A stretch of 60,000 nucleotides of DNA from Antedon mediterranea (GCF_964355755.1 NC_092674.1:13585001-13645000), one strand, 5' to 3'; positions 20,361 through 31,923 are shown, counted from the stretch's first letter. The notes: generated by a model not told the origin, from the sequence alone. Made by a program: numbers and translations.

Positions 20361-21960
20361 GATATATACTGATTTTTACAATTTTCCCTGCAAAATACCT
20401 GATGTTTTAATATGCTGGACTCTTTTTTTTGCAGTATAATTTCATTTTGTTTAAACTACAGGCGTTGCCCGAAAAAAACCCCATGCCGATGAAATTAGAA
20501 ATGTTGTTTTAAAACTTTCTATAATATCTGCCTAAGAGAGAAATATTATAAAATCTACGTTTCGCAGTACATCTGAAAGAGAAAAGTAGGTATGCAAGGT
20601 GGAAATCTCAGAAATAACCATAATTTATATATAGACACGCTAACATTGACCTTGTGGAGCACGTTTAACTCGTAGTATCATACACGTGCACATATAGCTC
20701 ATCGCGTTGGTAAGTCACAAACATATTAGTGATTTTTTTTAAATTATTATAGTATTATGTCAATGAGGCTTAGTAGTAGGCCTATGCCACATGCAATATG
20801 AATTGAGAAAAAGAAAAATAACGACAATTGTATTATTATTGTGACCGAATTAACGCTTTAAAAAAGCCTTATTAAATACACATACCGATAGGTCTATGTG
20901 AACGACCGACACTAACCACGATACATTACTTTTAATTACTCTTTGTAGGTCTACATTTAGTCTTTGATCACTACATTGGATGCGTTATTATGTTGCTAGT
21001 TAACAGTCATTCTACATGCTTTAGATCATAGAAGTAATTACTTTGTTATATTATAATATAGGAGTAACTGTACATTTAATGTACGATAAACAATCGCAAT
21101 TGACATACTACAAATAATGTAAACCAATATTGCTAGAGTTTAATTAAAGCAAAGGTTTCTTTTATGTTTGAATGCAATTATATTTAGCTAGACTTATTGT
21201 TGTATTAATTTAGATACACAAATAAAAATAGGAAATTATAAGAAGAAACATTCGGGAATTACCAATCGTGATCTTAGAAATTATATTCATGACAAATGTG
21301 TCTATTTTAATATTTGAAGTAATCTTTTCTTTATATTATGTCATTTGAACAATTGAATAGAACATGAACTCAGTACTTATGGATTTTAACCCACGAAGCA
21401 TCAACTTTCGCAATCGAACATTTTACCGGCACAAACGAAGCAAATTGAAAAAGTTAACATGTTGCTGATCTGGTAAATACCATTGAAATGTTAGCGAAAC
21501 AATAAGCCATGTGTCTTAGAAAAGATAGTATTAAGGTTTTTTTATTTTCTGATGTCATCGGTAGACTTGTAACGGCGGTAAAGTTACTTCCGAGTTCGTT
21601 ATCACTTTACAATGTCCGGGTTGCAACTAAAACTTCGTGTGAACGTGACATACATTTGATATACATTTGAGTCAAAATATTCCATATGTTTCTCTTTAAA
21701 CACATTTTTTAAAATTGAACTAATTTATATTAATTATACTGTATATGGTTTGGCTATTTAATATTATTGTAACTCAGACTGTTTAAAACTTAATGAATAA
21801 ATGACTCATAATGTTTAATATGTTATAAATTGTGAATCCACTACGATACGACGTGAAGTTATTATTACAGTGGTAGACTATGTATAAATATTATAATGTA
21901 CCGCGATGGTAAGCCGACTCGCAATAAAATTAATAATATTAAAAGTAATATTTCTTATTA
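20360..21960. other. Beta-unit AT-rich tail
   Basis: No gene is recognised. It matches 37.08-37.66 kb and, after the BEL element, 43.70-44.60 kb. The uninterrupted BEL target region lies near 21032-21066. Confidence 0.55.
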
Positions 21961-22262
21961 ATTTATAAAGATTAAACAAGTTATTACAAAGTGTGACATC
22001 AGTTGTTACAAAACCTTGGTTAATCTGACTTTCCAATTTCAAGATTAACCTTGACGAGGCAGCGTTGTTCCGAACCATGTGAGGGGTACAACCGTGCAGT
22101 TCTCGACAATGTAGTTGCAACAAAATTGATCTGTAACCCGCGATGTGGTTGCTTCATTTAGGTATGTTATTACTGGCACTCTCTTTAAATTGTAAAATTA
22201 AACACTTTTTGAATCACACTGAATTATATAGTAATATTATTATTAATGTGTGTAACACTTAC

Positions 22263-22361
22263 TTTGGCCTGAAGATCAAATTTAGCACCTTCCTTGAGCA
22301 AAATAGTGCAAACATCCGTTTGGCCCTTTAGTGCAGCCAGATATAAAGGTGACGCTCCATT
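22263..22361 (-). CDS. Single-ankyrin-repeat exon 3 (33 codons)
   Basis: It is a 99-bp exon with the same TTTCAG acceptor and GTAAGT donor. The core is SPLYLAALKGQTDVCTILLK, followed by EGAKFDLQAK. Changes from exon 2 are at residues 3, 8, 12, 14, 24, 27, 28 and 32-33, while the turn glycine, the TDVC helix start and the LL pair are kept. The exon is intact although its neighbouring plus-strand terminal exon (22791-22977) is broken. This is consistent with selection on the minus-strand gene. Confidence 0.8.
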
Positions 22362-22790
22362 CTGAAATATTACAAACATTATGTTATAGTATTTTTTACT
22401 CTAAACAAAGTATTATAATATTGTCCTGCAATCAATACGATGTAATCAATTAAAAATAACGTTATAGATTTAAATAATGCTAATAATAGAGGGCTAAAAT
22501 CACGCATTATGGCTATGCACGATATTTTTTGGCGTTCCAGATAATTGTATTTTATTGTTTACGTGTTTTAATATTATTTATGATTTTCAGACAAATTTTA
22601 AAAGCTTATATGCATGAAAATAGTGTAGTTTTCTCATCTTCTAAATCAAATGTCAACTGTATACGTGAAGCATAATTGTATTGGATTGTTATTGTATTGT
22701 ATTATATTGTTAAAACAATACATTTCAGTTCCAACTTATCCTTACGTACATAAACTTGGTTCTTAATTGATATGACAATCCTTATTGCAG

Positions 22791-22977
22791 CTTAAAAGAA
22801 GCTATACTGGTATTGAGCGCAGTAACATCTGACAAACGGCGGACTTTGATAACTGCTGTAAAATCAACAGGGGCTAAATTTGAACCAGAACACTGGGTTA
22901 ACCCGATATTAATCACGAAAGATGCCCTAGATTAGTTATCATCATGTTTTAAATCAGATGTAATTAGAATTCTATAA
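22791..22977 (+). pseudogene. Copy 2 of the terminal exon with a premature stop
   Basis: It aligns base for base with 17604-17790 after the same TTATTGCAG acceptor. The codon TAT of copy 1 is TAG here (22933-22935), cutting off the last 14 residues (YLSSCFKSDVIRIL). Other differences are few (RGAK versus TGAK, a Leu-to-Val change before NPI). Either the unit-2 gene makes a shorter product or it is a pseudogene. Confidence 0.55.
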
Positions 22978-23435
22978 ACCTCATCTTCATCCCTATTTCT
23001 AGATAACTGCCATTCATACTCATTGAGAGTTGGCTGGTTTATTTAGCAGAAACCAGATATCCTTTAACTTGCATCAGCTTAAACTTATTATAGTTTGACC
23101 AAAATTATGCAAAAATCCCTCCTACTCCACTTGTGAGTTTTCTGCCGCTAGTTAGACCTCCTCCAAGGCAATTATTGTTATTGATTATGATCTATGCCTC
23201 AAAAGCTCGGACGAGTTAGAATTTGAGGGGAAAGGTCATAGGTCAAGGTCACAACTAACAAAAAACTATTTTACTGCCTAGAGACCACAGTTTTTATCCA
23301 ATTCTCACTAAATTTAGCCACAATGATCAATGATTCATCATATAATTGTGGTTAAATTTTGAAGAGTCAGGGTCAAAGATCAAGGTCCACAAAAAACAAA
23401 AAAAAAGAAATAAAAAAAAATAATAAAAAAAAAAC

Positions 23436-23515
23436 CTCGGTGGGACTTCAACCTGCGACCTCAACTGTGAGAGGCTGGATACATAATCATTACACCATTA
23501 AACTTTCATCCACAA
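23436..23515 (-). ncRNA. tRNA-Glu-like sequence with B box and T-run (tRNA-derived element or remnant)
   Basis: Read on the minus strand, TGGTGTAATGATTA resembles a pol III A box and GCAGGTTGAAGTCCCACC a B box, with a CTCTCAC anticodon-loop-like stretch as in tRNA-Glu(CTC). A long T-run follows on the minus strand (A-run 23390-23433 on plus). No acceptor-stem partner for CACCGAG is found at the 5' side, so it is not a working tRNA. It may be the head of an old SINE. Confidence 0.5.
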
Positions 23516-23780
23516 CTTTGCAGTGTGCAGTTAGGCTATTTACACTTAGAACTAATAAAAAAAATTAAAACAATTTATATGCCTATATATATATATTTTC
23601 CAGAGACATTTTATGTAGGGGAATTTTACAGTAGGCGGAGGTTTGTACTCTCAGAGTACCCTCTAGTTGGAACTGTTATTTGTAATAGTACAGGCCTAAT
23701 TTAAATGCAGAAGCTCACAGTAAGTTTACGTCGTTGTGCCATTGTTTCCTGATAATTGGAATGTAATCAGTTTTTATTAT

Positions 23781-23828
23781 AGTGATTTCTGATTTGACAA
23801 ATTAAATTTGTCAAAACCAGAAATCACT
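23781..23828. repeat. Long palindrome (copy 2)
   Basis: This is the same hairpin as 18602-18649 with one change inside the right arm (AAAACCAG versus AAAATCAG). Here pairing extends outwards (TTATAGTGATTTC with GAAATCACTATAA). Confidence 0.8.
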
Positions 23829-24032
23829 ATAATGTATTACTGATGAGTTCAAGTTCAATCTGAAAACATCACTGATGACACAAATTATAGCTAAACATTA
23901 ATTATTATTGTCAACATAATCGAGTTGAAGGTATTGCTGTATATGTACGTAAATATCATAGTATAGCATCCTGACAAAAAACGTTACATAAGGTAATTAA
24001 TCTTTAAATAGAGAGGGAGTGGAGGGAGGGAA

Positions 24033-24153
24033 GTGAACATTATTTTACTTAGCCAAAAACTGGCGTGGTAATCTGTTGACAGCGTGAGGTGACGAGGATG
24101 AGATGCTCACGCTGCCAAAAGATGATTGCGAGGGCGCCCCGCAATCACGTGAT
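24033..24153 (-). repeat. Ngaro-like terminal repeat, 3' subterminal copy (A2)
   Basis: It matches 34941-35061 over 121 bp with a few substitutions and in the same orientation. It contains two strong hairpins: CAGCGTGAG/CTCACGCTG with a 17-base loop, and GATTGCG/CGCAATC around GGCGCC. About 30 purine-rich bases (24004-24032) lie outside it and would be the B2 part of split direct repeats. A matching B1 was not found. Confidence 0.8.
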
Positions 24154-24374
24154 TTTGACACATGTGAGCCCGATAAACAAATACAAGGAAACAAGTATTG
24201 GTTGTAAAGTTATTTAATATGAATGGCAAGTCATCGTTGCAGCATGCACGTAAAAGGAAAACATAAAAAAGGAACATTGGGATGCTCTGAAAGGGCCAAC
24301 ACAGTTGGCAACGAAGGGGCCAACGAAGCAGCCCAAATTAAGTGCAGGTAGAACCGATGACAAGCCATTCAGAT

Positions 24375-24830
24375 GATGGTACAACATATGTTGACACCCA
24401 GAACGTATATAAACTATCTACATAGTCTACCTGGAGCAACATGTGTTGACTCCAGTACCCGGTAGACCATTAGCGCCTGATAGGTGGAGCAACCAAATAT
24501 TGACATCGAAAAACGTGTAGAAACACCTACATTAGTCTACCTGGAGCAACATGTGTTGACTCCAGTACATGTTTAAACATTTTAATTAGGTAGGCAGTGC
24601 AACCAAATGTTGGCACCGAAAAACGTATAGAAACTATCTACATTAGTCTGCCTGGGGCAACATGTGTTGACTCCAGTACGCGTTTGAGAATTGAGTTTAA
24701 TAAACGGTGCAACCATGTTGACACCGAAAACATATAAATAACTTATTAGTCTACCTGGAGCAACGTGTTGACTCCGATTGAACATATGATTATAATTGGC
24801 GGTGCAGCCTATGCTGTCACCGAAAGAAAA
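24375..24830. repeat. Tandem repeat of about 120 bp in the Ngaro-like 3' region
   Basis: Four to five diverged copies each contain a GTCTACCTGGAGCAACATGT half and a GTGCAACCAAATRTTGACA half joined by GTATAGAAACTATCTAC-like spacer. Each half carries CAACATGTTGAC-like text, so the unit itself may have arisen from a shorter ancestral repeat. Confidence 0.75.
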
Positions 24831-24899
24831 CAAAAATGAAATAAGTAAAACGATATACAGAAAAAATAAGTATCAAACTTTGTTTAAGCTTGGCGCTTA

Positions 24900-25580
24900 A
24901 TACCCAGTCATGCTTAGGAAATATGCCAACCGGCCAGCACCCATATTTACAACGCTGTATTTGACAAAGTTATGTGGTTCGACCATCGTCCAAAAGTCAT
25001 AATGTCTTGGTGAGAGTGTCCAAGTTGGTGAAGGTCGGTAGCTCGACCGATTCTGAAAGAATGAGTGTTAAACTGTGTATGTTCCAGACTAGCATGGCGA
25101 GCTAATTGTTTATAGCATTAGTGTGTGTTCTGCGGCCTTGGAGACTACTGCTTCACTGGCTCTGAGGCATGCGAAGTAACATATTATGAACAATGCTCTG
25201 TTTAGGATGAATTCGTATTTGGATTTCATGCTACCACGCATATGTCCAATTAGCGTTACAAGAATGTCGGAGGTGACCGGCGGTCTGACCGGTTTGGATG
25301 GAGAGTTCGTTTTTTGTTTCGCTACTCCTCTGCATAAATTGCTGGATTTGCGGTAGGGTCTTCCATAAATGATGATAACCCTGTGCACGAATGACACTGC
25401 GCTAAGGTAGTTTCGAATCGTGGAAATCACCAGTGCATTTTTAGTCAGCTTACTTACATAGAGAACAATTGTCTGTGGAGTCGCTGGTAGCGGAAGGCTT
25501 AGTGATTTCCTGAATTGGTTAAAATGGTGCCATTTGCTTTTATAGCTACTAGCGGTTCCTTTGCTTAATGAGTTCCACAT
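24900..25580 (-). pseudogene. Ngaro/DIRS-type tyrosine recombinase, disrupted
   Basis: The minus-strand ORF 25580-25110 encodes the N-terminal core-binding part (GTASSYKSKWHHFNQFRK, TIRNYLSAVSFVH) and catalytic box I, FACLRASEAV, with the first Arg. A stop follows at 25112-25110. Only about 20 codons further comes box II, HTHSFRIGRATDL (the His-x-x-Arg pair), then GRWSNH. The family usually has a much longer spacer, so an internal deletion is likely. The probable catalytic Tyr, in NFVKYSV, lies in a different frame near 24955. Integration activity must be lost. Confidence 0.8.
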
Positions 25581-26110
25581 TAGCTCTTGTGTGAGGATCT
25601 TGAGTTGTTTAGTGGTTCGAAGTAGATTGGTTGTAAGTGCTTTGGTATCTTTAGCGGTGTGCGGTTCATACTGTGCTCCTCTAGCATGGCCTCCGTTTCT
25701 TGAAAACGAGAAAGAGCGTCACATATCCTGTTTTGCTTACCAGGGATGTGCCTGGCTGTAAACTGAATGTTGTTTAGTAGTAACAAATGGACGATAGCGC
25801 GAACCACTCTCATGACCTTTTCGTGTGATGACGATTTTTTGTTAAGCACATATACATCAGCTAGGTTATCACAGTGGAAAACTACTTGGGTGTTGGCTAG
25901 CTGTTTTGCAAAAATCGAAAGCATGACATAGATGTGGTAAATTTCGAGAACCATGATGTTGAACATTTTCCAAGATTCCGGCCAGCGGCCTTGAATCCAG
26001 AACTTTTGGAAGGTCGCACCAAGTGCGGTTTTTGAGGCATCAGAGGAGAAATGTAAACGCTGCGAGTCAAATTTTTGTGGGGGTGAAAAAATGGTAACGC
26101 CATTGTGTTT
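25580..26110 (-). pseudogene. Ngaro-like RNase H domain
   Basis: The minus strand encodes LHFSSDASKTALGATFQKF (first Asp of RNase H), then, after a frame change near 25950, VLEIYHIYVMLSIFAKQL, VVFHCDNLADVYVLNKKSS and HIPGKQNRICDALSRFQ. This is the RNase H of tyrosine-recombinase retroelements, which is followed closely by the recombinase. The frameshift and the stop before 25580 show decay. Confidence 0.8.
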
Positions 26111-26329
26111 GCTAAGAAAGTCGGCCCAAATTTGGAGATACTCCTTTGCTGAGTCAGAAAGGTGAATAGTTGAAAAGGGGTTAGTTAGACCGGCCGTTAG
26201 GGCATAAAGCCTTCTTAGGCACGCCAGTCCAGAGGGTATAACCCAGGTGGCAAATTGTAGCTTTTCAAAGAGATTGGAGGGCTCTCAATGTAGTTGAGTG
26301 AAGTTTTGAACTTTAAAGGGAGTAACGTA

Positions 26330-27135
26330 ATTTTATTATCTCAGATGGAAGCCTGTCTTACATTGTATGTAAATCAAGTTCAATACCCAGGAAGGAAATG
26401 GTGGTGGTGGGTGAAATTGTTTTGTGCGGTGCTAGAGGTATGCCACCGCGGTCAGCAAGCGCCTTGGATATCTTCAAGGAGTTCGCACACAGTTGGTGTG
26501 TGTCTTCAATGACGAGGATTTCGTTATTAGTTATTGGGCTGTTTTAACTTTTTTATAAGGAAAAATTTCACTCCGTCAGAAAACTTATTGAATATTTGAC
26601 ACGAAGATCCGCCGCCTTGGGGAAGCGTTTTATCGTAGTAATACTGGCCTAACCACGTGAAACCTGTGGGGTGATATTGAGTGGGATGTAAATGTATTAG
26701 TCTGTATGCGTCACTGGTGTCCGTCTTAGCCATGAATGCCTGGTGATTGTGTATGTCAATTATGTCTATTGCGTTGGCAATTGTTTCGTAATGAACTGTT
26801 ATGCAAAACCCAGGGATGTTGTGATTGACAGCGTTTGAGTCGTAGGGATAGGAGAGGTTGTGGAGGATACGACATTTTTCAGGTACGGAATTTCCGGAAG
26901 GTTGTTGATGATAGCTTGGGAGTTAGTTGCTGTAAAAGCAGCCCCATGTAAGGTAGAAGCCATGAGCGAAACATTGGGTTAAGTAAGCGTGGTGTTTGTA
27001 ACCAGATAGGAGTGCGCTTATTCTAGTGGGAATTATTGCGATCCCGAGCACTGAAAAACGAGTGGCGATACTGACAGTTTGTCTGGACACTTCTATTGAA
27101 TCTGTTATGGTAGGAGAAGCCAAGTGGACGCTCCA
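26330..27135 (-). pseudogene. Ngaro-like reverse-transcriptase fragments
   Basis: The minus strand carries LLSGYKHHAYLTQCFAHGF near 27.0 kb and MAKTDTSDAYRLIHLHPTQY followed by GFTWLGQYYYDKTLPQGG near 26.65 kb. These match the N-terminal, motif A and motif B regions of DIRS/Ngaro RTs. Several stops interrupt the frame. The right border is the 5' end of the nested LINE at about 27.15 kb. Confidence 0.75.
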
Positions 27136-27385
27136 CTGTCGGATGGGTTAGAGGTTTATGGTTAGCTCATTGCGTCTAGTGATTATCACGAAAGTAGAAA
27201 GTAGAAGTAGTAGGCCTACAGGATACATGTTGTTACATATACCGTAAAATGATATAACTGTACATCTACTAAAAACTCACAGGTCTATAAGCTTCATATC
27301 TTTTTACATCAGCTGAGTTTTAGGCTCTCGTATTTATTGGTACTATTTACTGATCTCTTCAAACGAACTGTCGAAGCTAGCCCTA

Positions 27386-28219
27386 ATGGCCGCAAACACG
27401 AAGGAAACTCCCGCCGCGACGGGTACAACAACAAGACAATCCAAACAAACCCGTCTGTCAATGTCGGAAGTTATGAATAGTCCAGATATGGTTCTATTCA
27501 TTGAAGATATCATTAAAAAGGCGTTCCAGGGACCAACGATTGCTGATATTATTGGCAAGCTAGTACTGGATTCTTTCTCAAGTAAGAAATTCATGGAGTT
27601 ATTTAATAGAAGTATCATGGTTACCATGGAAACTACCTTAAACAGAATTGATAAGTTAGAAGGCGAATACTACGATCTTGAAAACAAAATTTCAAATATT
27701 GAATCTGAGTCGGAATCTATTAGTTCTTATGTAGACGAAATAAAAACTGTAATACATAAGCAAAATGAATTAATAGATGACCTTGAGCAATACTCTCGAC
27801 GAAACAGCGTCAGAGTTTTTGGAATTCCAGAAACCGATAAAGAAAGCACTGACGAAATCATATGCAAATTAGCCAGCAGTAAGCTTGGAGTCGATGTAAA
27901 CAAACTTGACATCGATCGATCACACCGTACTGGACCACGGAACTCAACTTCACGGCGACCTAGACCCATTCTAGTCAAGTTTACCTCATACAGGACCAGG
28001 AAGAGTGTTTTAATATCACGTAGGAAACTGAAAGGTAGTGGAGTATCTATACAAGAGGATCTGACTCAAGCTAAACGCAATCTACTTGCCCAAGTTAAAC
28101 AGAACTCTAAATCAAACAACGTTTGGTCAATTGATGGGCGTGTATTTGCATCTGTAAACAAGAATGGCCGTGAAGTGGTGGTCAACATATCTTGCCAAGA
28201 CGACATTAAGAAACTCTAA
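27386..28219 (+). CDS. LINE ORF1 protein (coiled coil plus L1-ORF1-type RNA-binding domain)
   Basis: This 277-codon ORF is intact. The N-terminus is Thr/Ser-rich. Residues about 75-140 form a heptad-like coiled coil (TTLNRIDKLEGEYYDLENKI onward). The basic domain begins DDLEQYSRRNSVRVFGIPE near residue 132, with DIDRSHRTG near 180, RPRPILVKFTSYRTR near 195 and VSIQEDLTQAKRNLL near 225. The order coiled coil, RRM-like part, C-terminal part is that of L1-type ORF1 proteins, which trimerise and bind the element RNA. The ATG at 27386 is the first in a long upstream leader. ORF2 lies about 530 bp downstream in another frame. Confidence 0.87.
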   Translation: MAANTKETPAATGTTTRQSKQTRLSMSEVMNSPDMVLFIEDIIKKAFQGPTIADIIGKLVLDSFSSKKFMELFNRSIMVTMETTLNRIDKLEGEYYDLENKISNIESESESISSYVDEIKTVIHKQNELIDDLEQYSRRNSVRVFGIPETDKESTDEIICKLASSKLGVDVNKLDIDRSHRTGPRNSTSRRPRPILVKFTSYRTRKSVLISRRKLKGSGVSIQEDLTQAKRNLLAQVKQNSKSNNVWSIDGRVFASVNKNGREVVVNISCQDDIKKL

Positions 28220-28751
28220 GTTTTTTTCGTTGTTTGTTTTTTCTCATTAATACACGTTTATAAAGTGATGTAATTTATTGTTCCATTAATAATCATTGTT
28301 TATATTTATCATACTTTTGGGTTTTTTTTGGATATTATTGGAGATTATTTATCTACTTCATTTGATATTTGAATGCTATGTGTGTATTTTCAGATACGAA
28401 TGAATATCAGCTTTCGAAAATAATCAATTATGCAAGTAATCGAATTACAAATAATGCATTAATACATATTTACAGTATTTTAATTTAAACTTAGATAATC
28501 AACTCAATTATTGATACAATTTTACCCAACAGCACCATACTACTGTATAAGCTATTTCATGTGATATAATGTGTATATATGTATATATAAGAGAAAAGTT
28601 GCTATTTTCAAATGTTGTTTTTCAAAGTTACTCACTTCTTAATGTTGATAGTTAATAGACTTGTGAGTTATGTTATGTACTGTAATTCAAGCTCTAAGCC
28701 TTTAGTTTTTTATTATTCAAATCTAACTATTTTTATTTGTTTGTTAAAAAT

Positions 28752-31435
28752 ATGGAAGCAAAAACCAAAATAATAACCATGACCGACTCTCTAATTTAGT
28801 TTTTAACCCCTCTACACACAGTAGACAATTCGACGATATAGACCCAGATAATTTTTTTAATGACATAAATATCTCAAATTATTACCTGCCAAATGAATTT
28901 AACACTCAGTTTATTGACAAAACCAAATTTAACTTTTCTTGTGTCCATTTTAATGCCAGAAGCCTGCAAACAAATTTTGATTCTATCTATGATTGCATTC
29001 AATCTTTAAACTTTAATTTCAATATTATTTCAATTACAGAAACATGGATGGATCACCCAAGCCCACTTATTCAGATACCCAACTATACATTTCTTTGCAA
29101 TCCTCGTTCATATAAATGTGGAGGAACTGGAATTTTTGTAAATGATAATACACGCTATTCAACCAGAGATGATTTAACTTCTACTCAATACTTCTGTGAA
29201 TCACAATTTATTGAAGTGCATACAGACAAAGAATCTATTCTAATAGGTACTATATATAGACCTCACGAAATTAATATGCCTTTTTTTACAGAACAACTTG
29301 AACTTCTTTTAAAACAAATATCTAGAGAGAAAAAAAAGGTATTTCTTTTAGGTGATTTTAATGTCGATATTTTAAAATTTGATTCAAATAATAATGTAAA
29401 TGATTTTGTCCATTGTCTATTTAACAATTCTTTTTATCCTCTTATCCACAGACCCACAAGAATAACTCCCAGTTCTGCCACTCTTCTTGATAACATTTTC
29501 TCAAACAGTCTAGACTCTTCAATGAGCGGCATTGTCATTAGTGACGCAACTGATCACCTTCCCGTTTTCACTGTGAACATTATTAATTCAAGTAAGTCTA
29601 CAGACAAAGTGAAGCGTAAATTTAGAAAATTTAATGAAAACAATATTCATCACTTTCGAAATGATCTGTCAATAACATCGTGGAATGATGTCTTAGATAA
29701 ATTAGACCCTGACGAAGCGTATGATACTTTTTTCGTAAAGTACAAAGCCCTATATGATAGGAACTTCCCTTTGTTAGATCCACCTAAAACTAAAAAGAAA
29801 TTAAAACCTTGGATGACCAACGGGCTTTTAACCTCCATCTCATACAAACAAAAACTTTATCTCAAGAGCATTCGGCACCATTCCAACGCTAATATATTGA
29901 AATACAAAAAGTATCGTAATAAGTTAAATAATCTTCTAAAAAGTGTTAAAGTGGATTATTATAAAAACTTTTTTAATGAAAACAAATCCAATATTAAAGC
30001 TACTTGGCGTACTATAAACTCTATACTTAAACCATCAAACAACACAATTCCTAACATTGAGATAATGAGTAATGGAAATCTAACAAAAGACCCGAAAATG
30101 GTGTCCAACTTATTAAATAACCATTTTACCAATATAGGGCCTGAATTAGCAAAAGAAATCGACACTAGTTCTATCAAAAGTTTCCGTCACTATCTTAGTC
30201 CTCCTACTCCAAATTCCATTTTTTTATCTCCAGTTTTGGAACATGAGGTTCTTAAAATTGTCAACTCTTTCAAAAACAACAAGGCTGCTGGAATTGATGA
30301 TATATGTGGCAATGTTGTTAAAAAATCAATAGACCTTATTCTTTCTCCACTTACTCATATTTGCAACTTATCTTTATCCACAGGATCCTTCCCTAAAAGC
30401 ATGAAAACAGCAAAGGTCACTCCTATATACAAAAAAGGTAACAAATCCGATCCCAACAATTATCGACCAATTTCTGTTCTTACTTTCTTTTCAAAGATTC
30501 TTGAAAAACTTATCTATGACCGTACGTATGATTTCATTAACCAAAACAACATTCTCTACAATAAACAATACGGTTTCAGACAAAATTATTCCACTTCTTT
30601 TGCTTTAATTGATCTTACCAACAACATTGTGGATGCTATTCATAATAAGTTGTTTTCGTCTGGCCTATTCATAGATCTTTCTAAGGCATTCGATACAATT
30701 GATCACACTATTTTACTTTCAAAACTCTTTAACTATGGTATCCGTGGCATTACTCTTGACCTTTTTAAAGATTATCTGTCCAATCGACTTCAATGCACCT
30801 ATATCAACAATGTTTCTTCCTATTTTAAACCTATTGTTCCTCAAGGGTCTCTATTAGGCCCTCTTCTTTTTTTATTGTATATCAATGATTTACCAAATGC
30901 ATCTGACATCCTTTCTTTTTATCTATATGCTGATGACACAACCATTTTTTATTCACACACTAATTTTGATTTCATTTTCAATACTTTTAATAGGGAATTG
31001 AAGAACGTGAACGATTATTTCAATGCAAACAAACTTTCAATAAATATTAACAAATGCCATTTTATGCTTTTTGGTTTTCGACACCAAGATTTGATTAACG
31101 ACACTCATAATGTTTACCTTGCTGCCCACAAAATTCCTCTTGTTAAGCATACTAAATTTCTTGGAGTAGAAATAGACGAAGCACTAAACTTCAAACATCA
31201 CATTAAAGAAATCGAAACTAAAATTTCGAAAAATATTGGAATTTTATATCGTCTTTCATTTTACTTGCCCAAAGAAGTCCTTCGCATGATTTATTGTTCA
31301 CTTGTTTTACCTTTTATTTCTTACTGTAATATTGTCTGGGCAAACAACTATGTTTCAAACCTCAACAACATTTTTATTCTCCAAAAAAAAAGCTATTCGC
31401 CTCATCTCTGGTGCGTCACGCCTAGATCACACTAG
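28752..31435 (+). CDS. LINE ORF2: APE endonuclease and reverse transcriptase (frameshifted near end)
   Basis: The frame is open from a TAA just before 28752, but the first in-frame ATG is at 29048, inside the endonuclease. The domain clearly starts earlier (FSCVHFNARSLQTNFDSI near 28930, IISITETWM). The original start is therefore lost or moved to another frame. Endonuclease blocks are LLGDFNVDILKF, RPTRITPSSATLLDNI and SDATDHLPVF. RT blocks are TAKVTPIYKKGNKSDPNNYR, NKQYGFRQNYSTSFALIDL, GLFIDLSKAFDTIDH, VPQGSLLGPLLFLLYINDL, the catalytic FYLYADDTTIF and TKFLGVEID. A run of nine A at 31383-31391 shifts the frame, so this ORF ends early. Confidence 0.9.
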
Positions 31436-31754
31436 TGAGCTTTTCTCTGACCTTAAATTATTAACTGTCCAAAACATCAATATCCTCCAACAATGCACCT
31501 TCGTCTATGAACATGTCAACTGTCTACTTCCAACCAAACTTTCTTGCAACTTTATAAAAAATAATAGCATTCATACCCATAAAACAAGATCCTCCTGTAA
31601 TCTCCACCCTCCCCTTACCAAATTAACATTAATGCAACATAATATCCGTTATAGTGGCACCAAATTATTTAATGATCTCCCCGACGAAATTAAATTGGCA
31701 CCTTCAAAAAATACATTTTCTTTTAAACTTAAACAAATTCTACTCCATAAATAA
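31392..31754 (+). pseudogene. LINE ORF2 C-terminal part in shifted frame
   Basis: Downstream of the nine-A run the RT C-terminus continues in a different frame: KKAIRLISGASRLDHTSELF, then LLTVQNINILQQCTFVYEHV and FNDLPDEIKLAPSKNTFSFK, to a TAA at 31752-31754. A single indel in the A-run explains the split. Otherwise the region is intact, so the LINE lost function recently. Confidence 0.88.
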
Positions 31755-31923
31755 CTAATAATAAAACAACATGTTTATTCTGGGTTTTCTGTGCTTCCAT
31801 AGTATTTTATTATTATTAATTTGTCGTTGTCTTGCTTTACATGTTTGTTTGTCTTGTTTTGTTTCTGTTTGTTTAAACTCCAATATGATTACAATTTCTT
31901 AACTGGCTACCCGTCACAAGTTT

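Larger units (their letters stand above)
16550..21960. repeat. Beta-type duplicate unit 1
   Basis: A unit of about 5.4 kb that is closely matched by 21.96-24.0, 35.06-37.66 and 43.69-44.6 kb once later insertions are removed. Order: conserved segment, ankyrin exon (minus), terminal exon (plus), tRNA-like remnant, long palindrome, the GCCGGTCAGATAT block, the TATGAACAAGTACAAC block and a long AT-rich intron tail. It preserves empty sites for the Ngaro-like, SINE and BEL insertions found in unit 2. Confidence 0.85.

Noticed and set aside
24380-24830. CRISPR array (regular repeats near 24.4-24.8 kb or 32.7-33.9 kb)
   Set aside because: Units are contiguous diverged tandem repeats without unique spacers, in eukaryotic DNA with introns.
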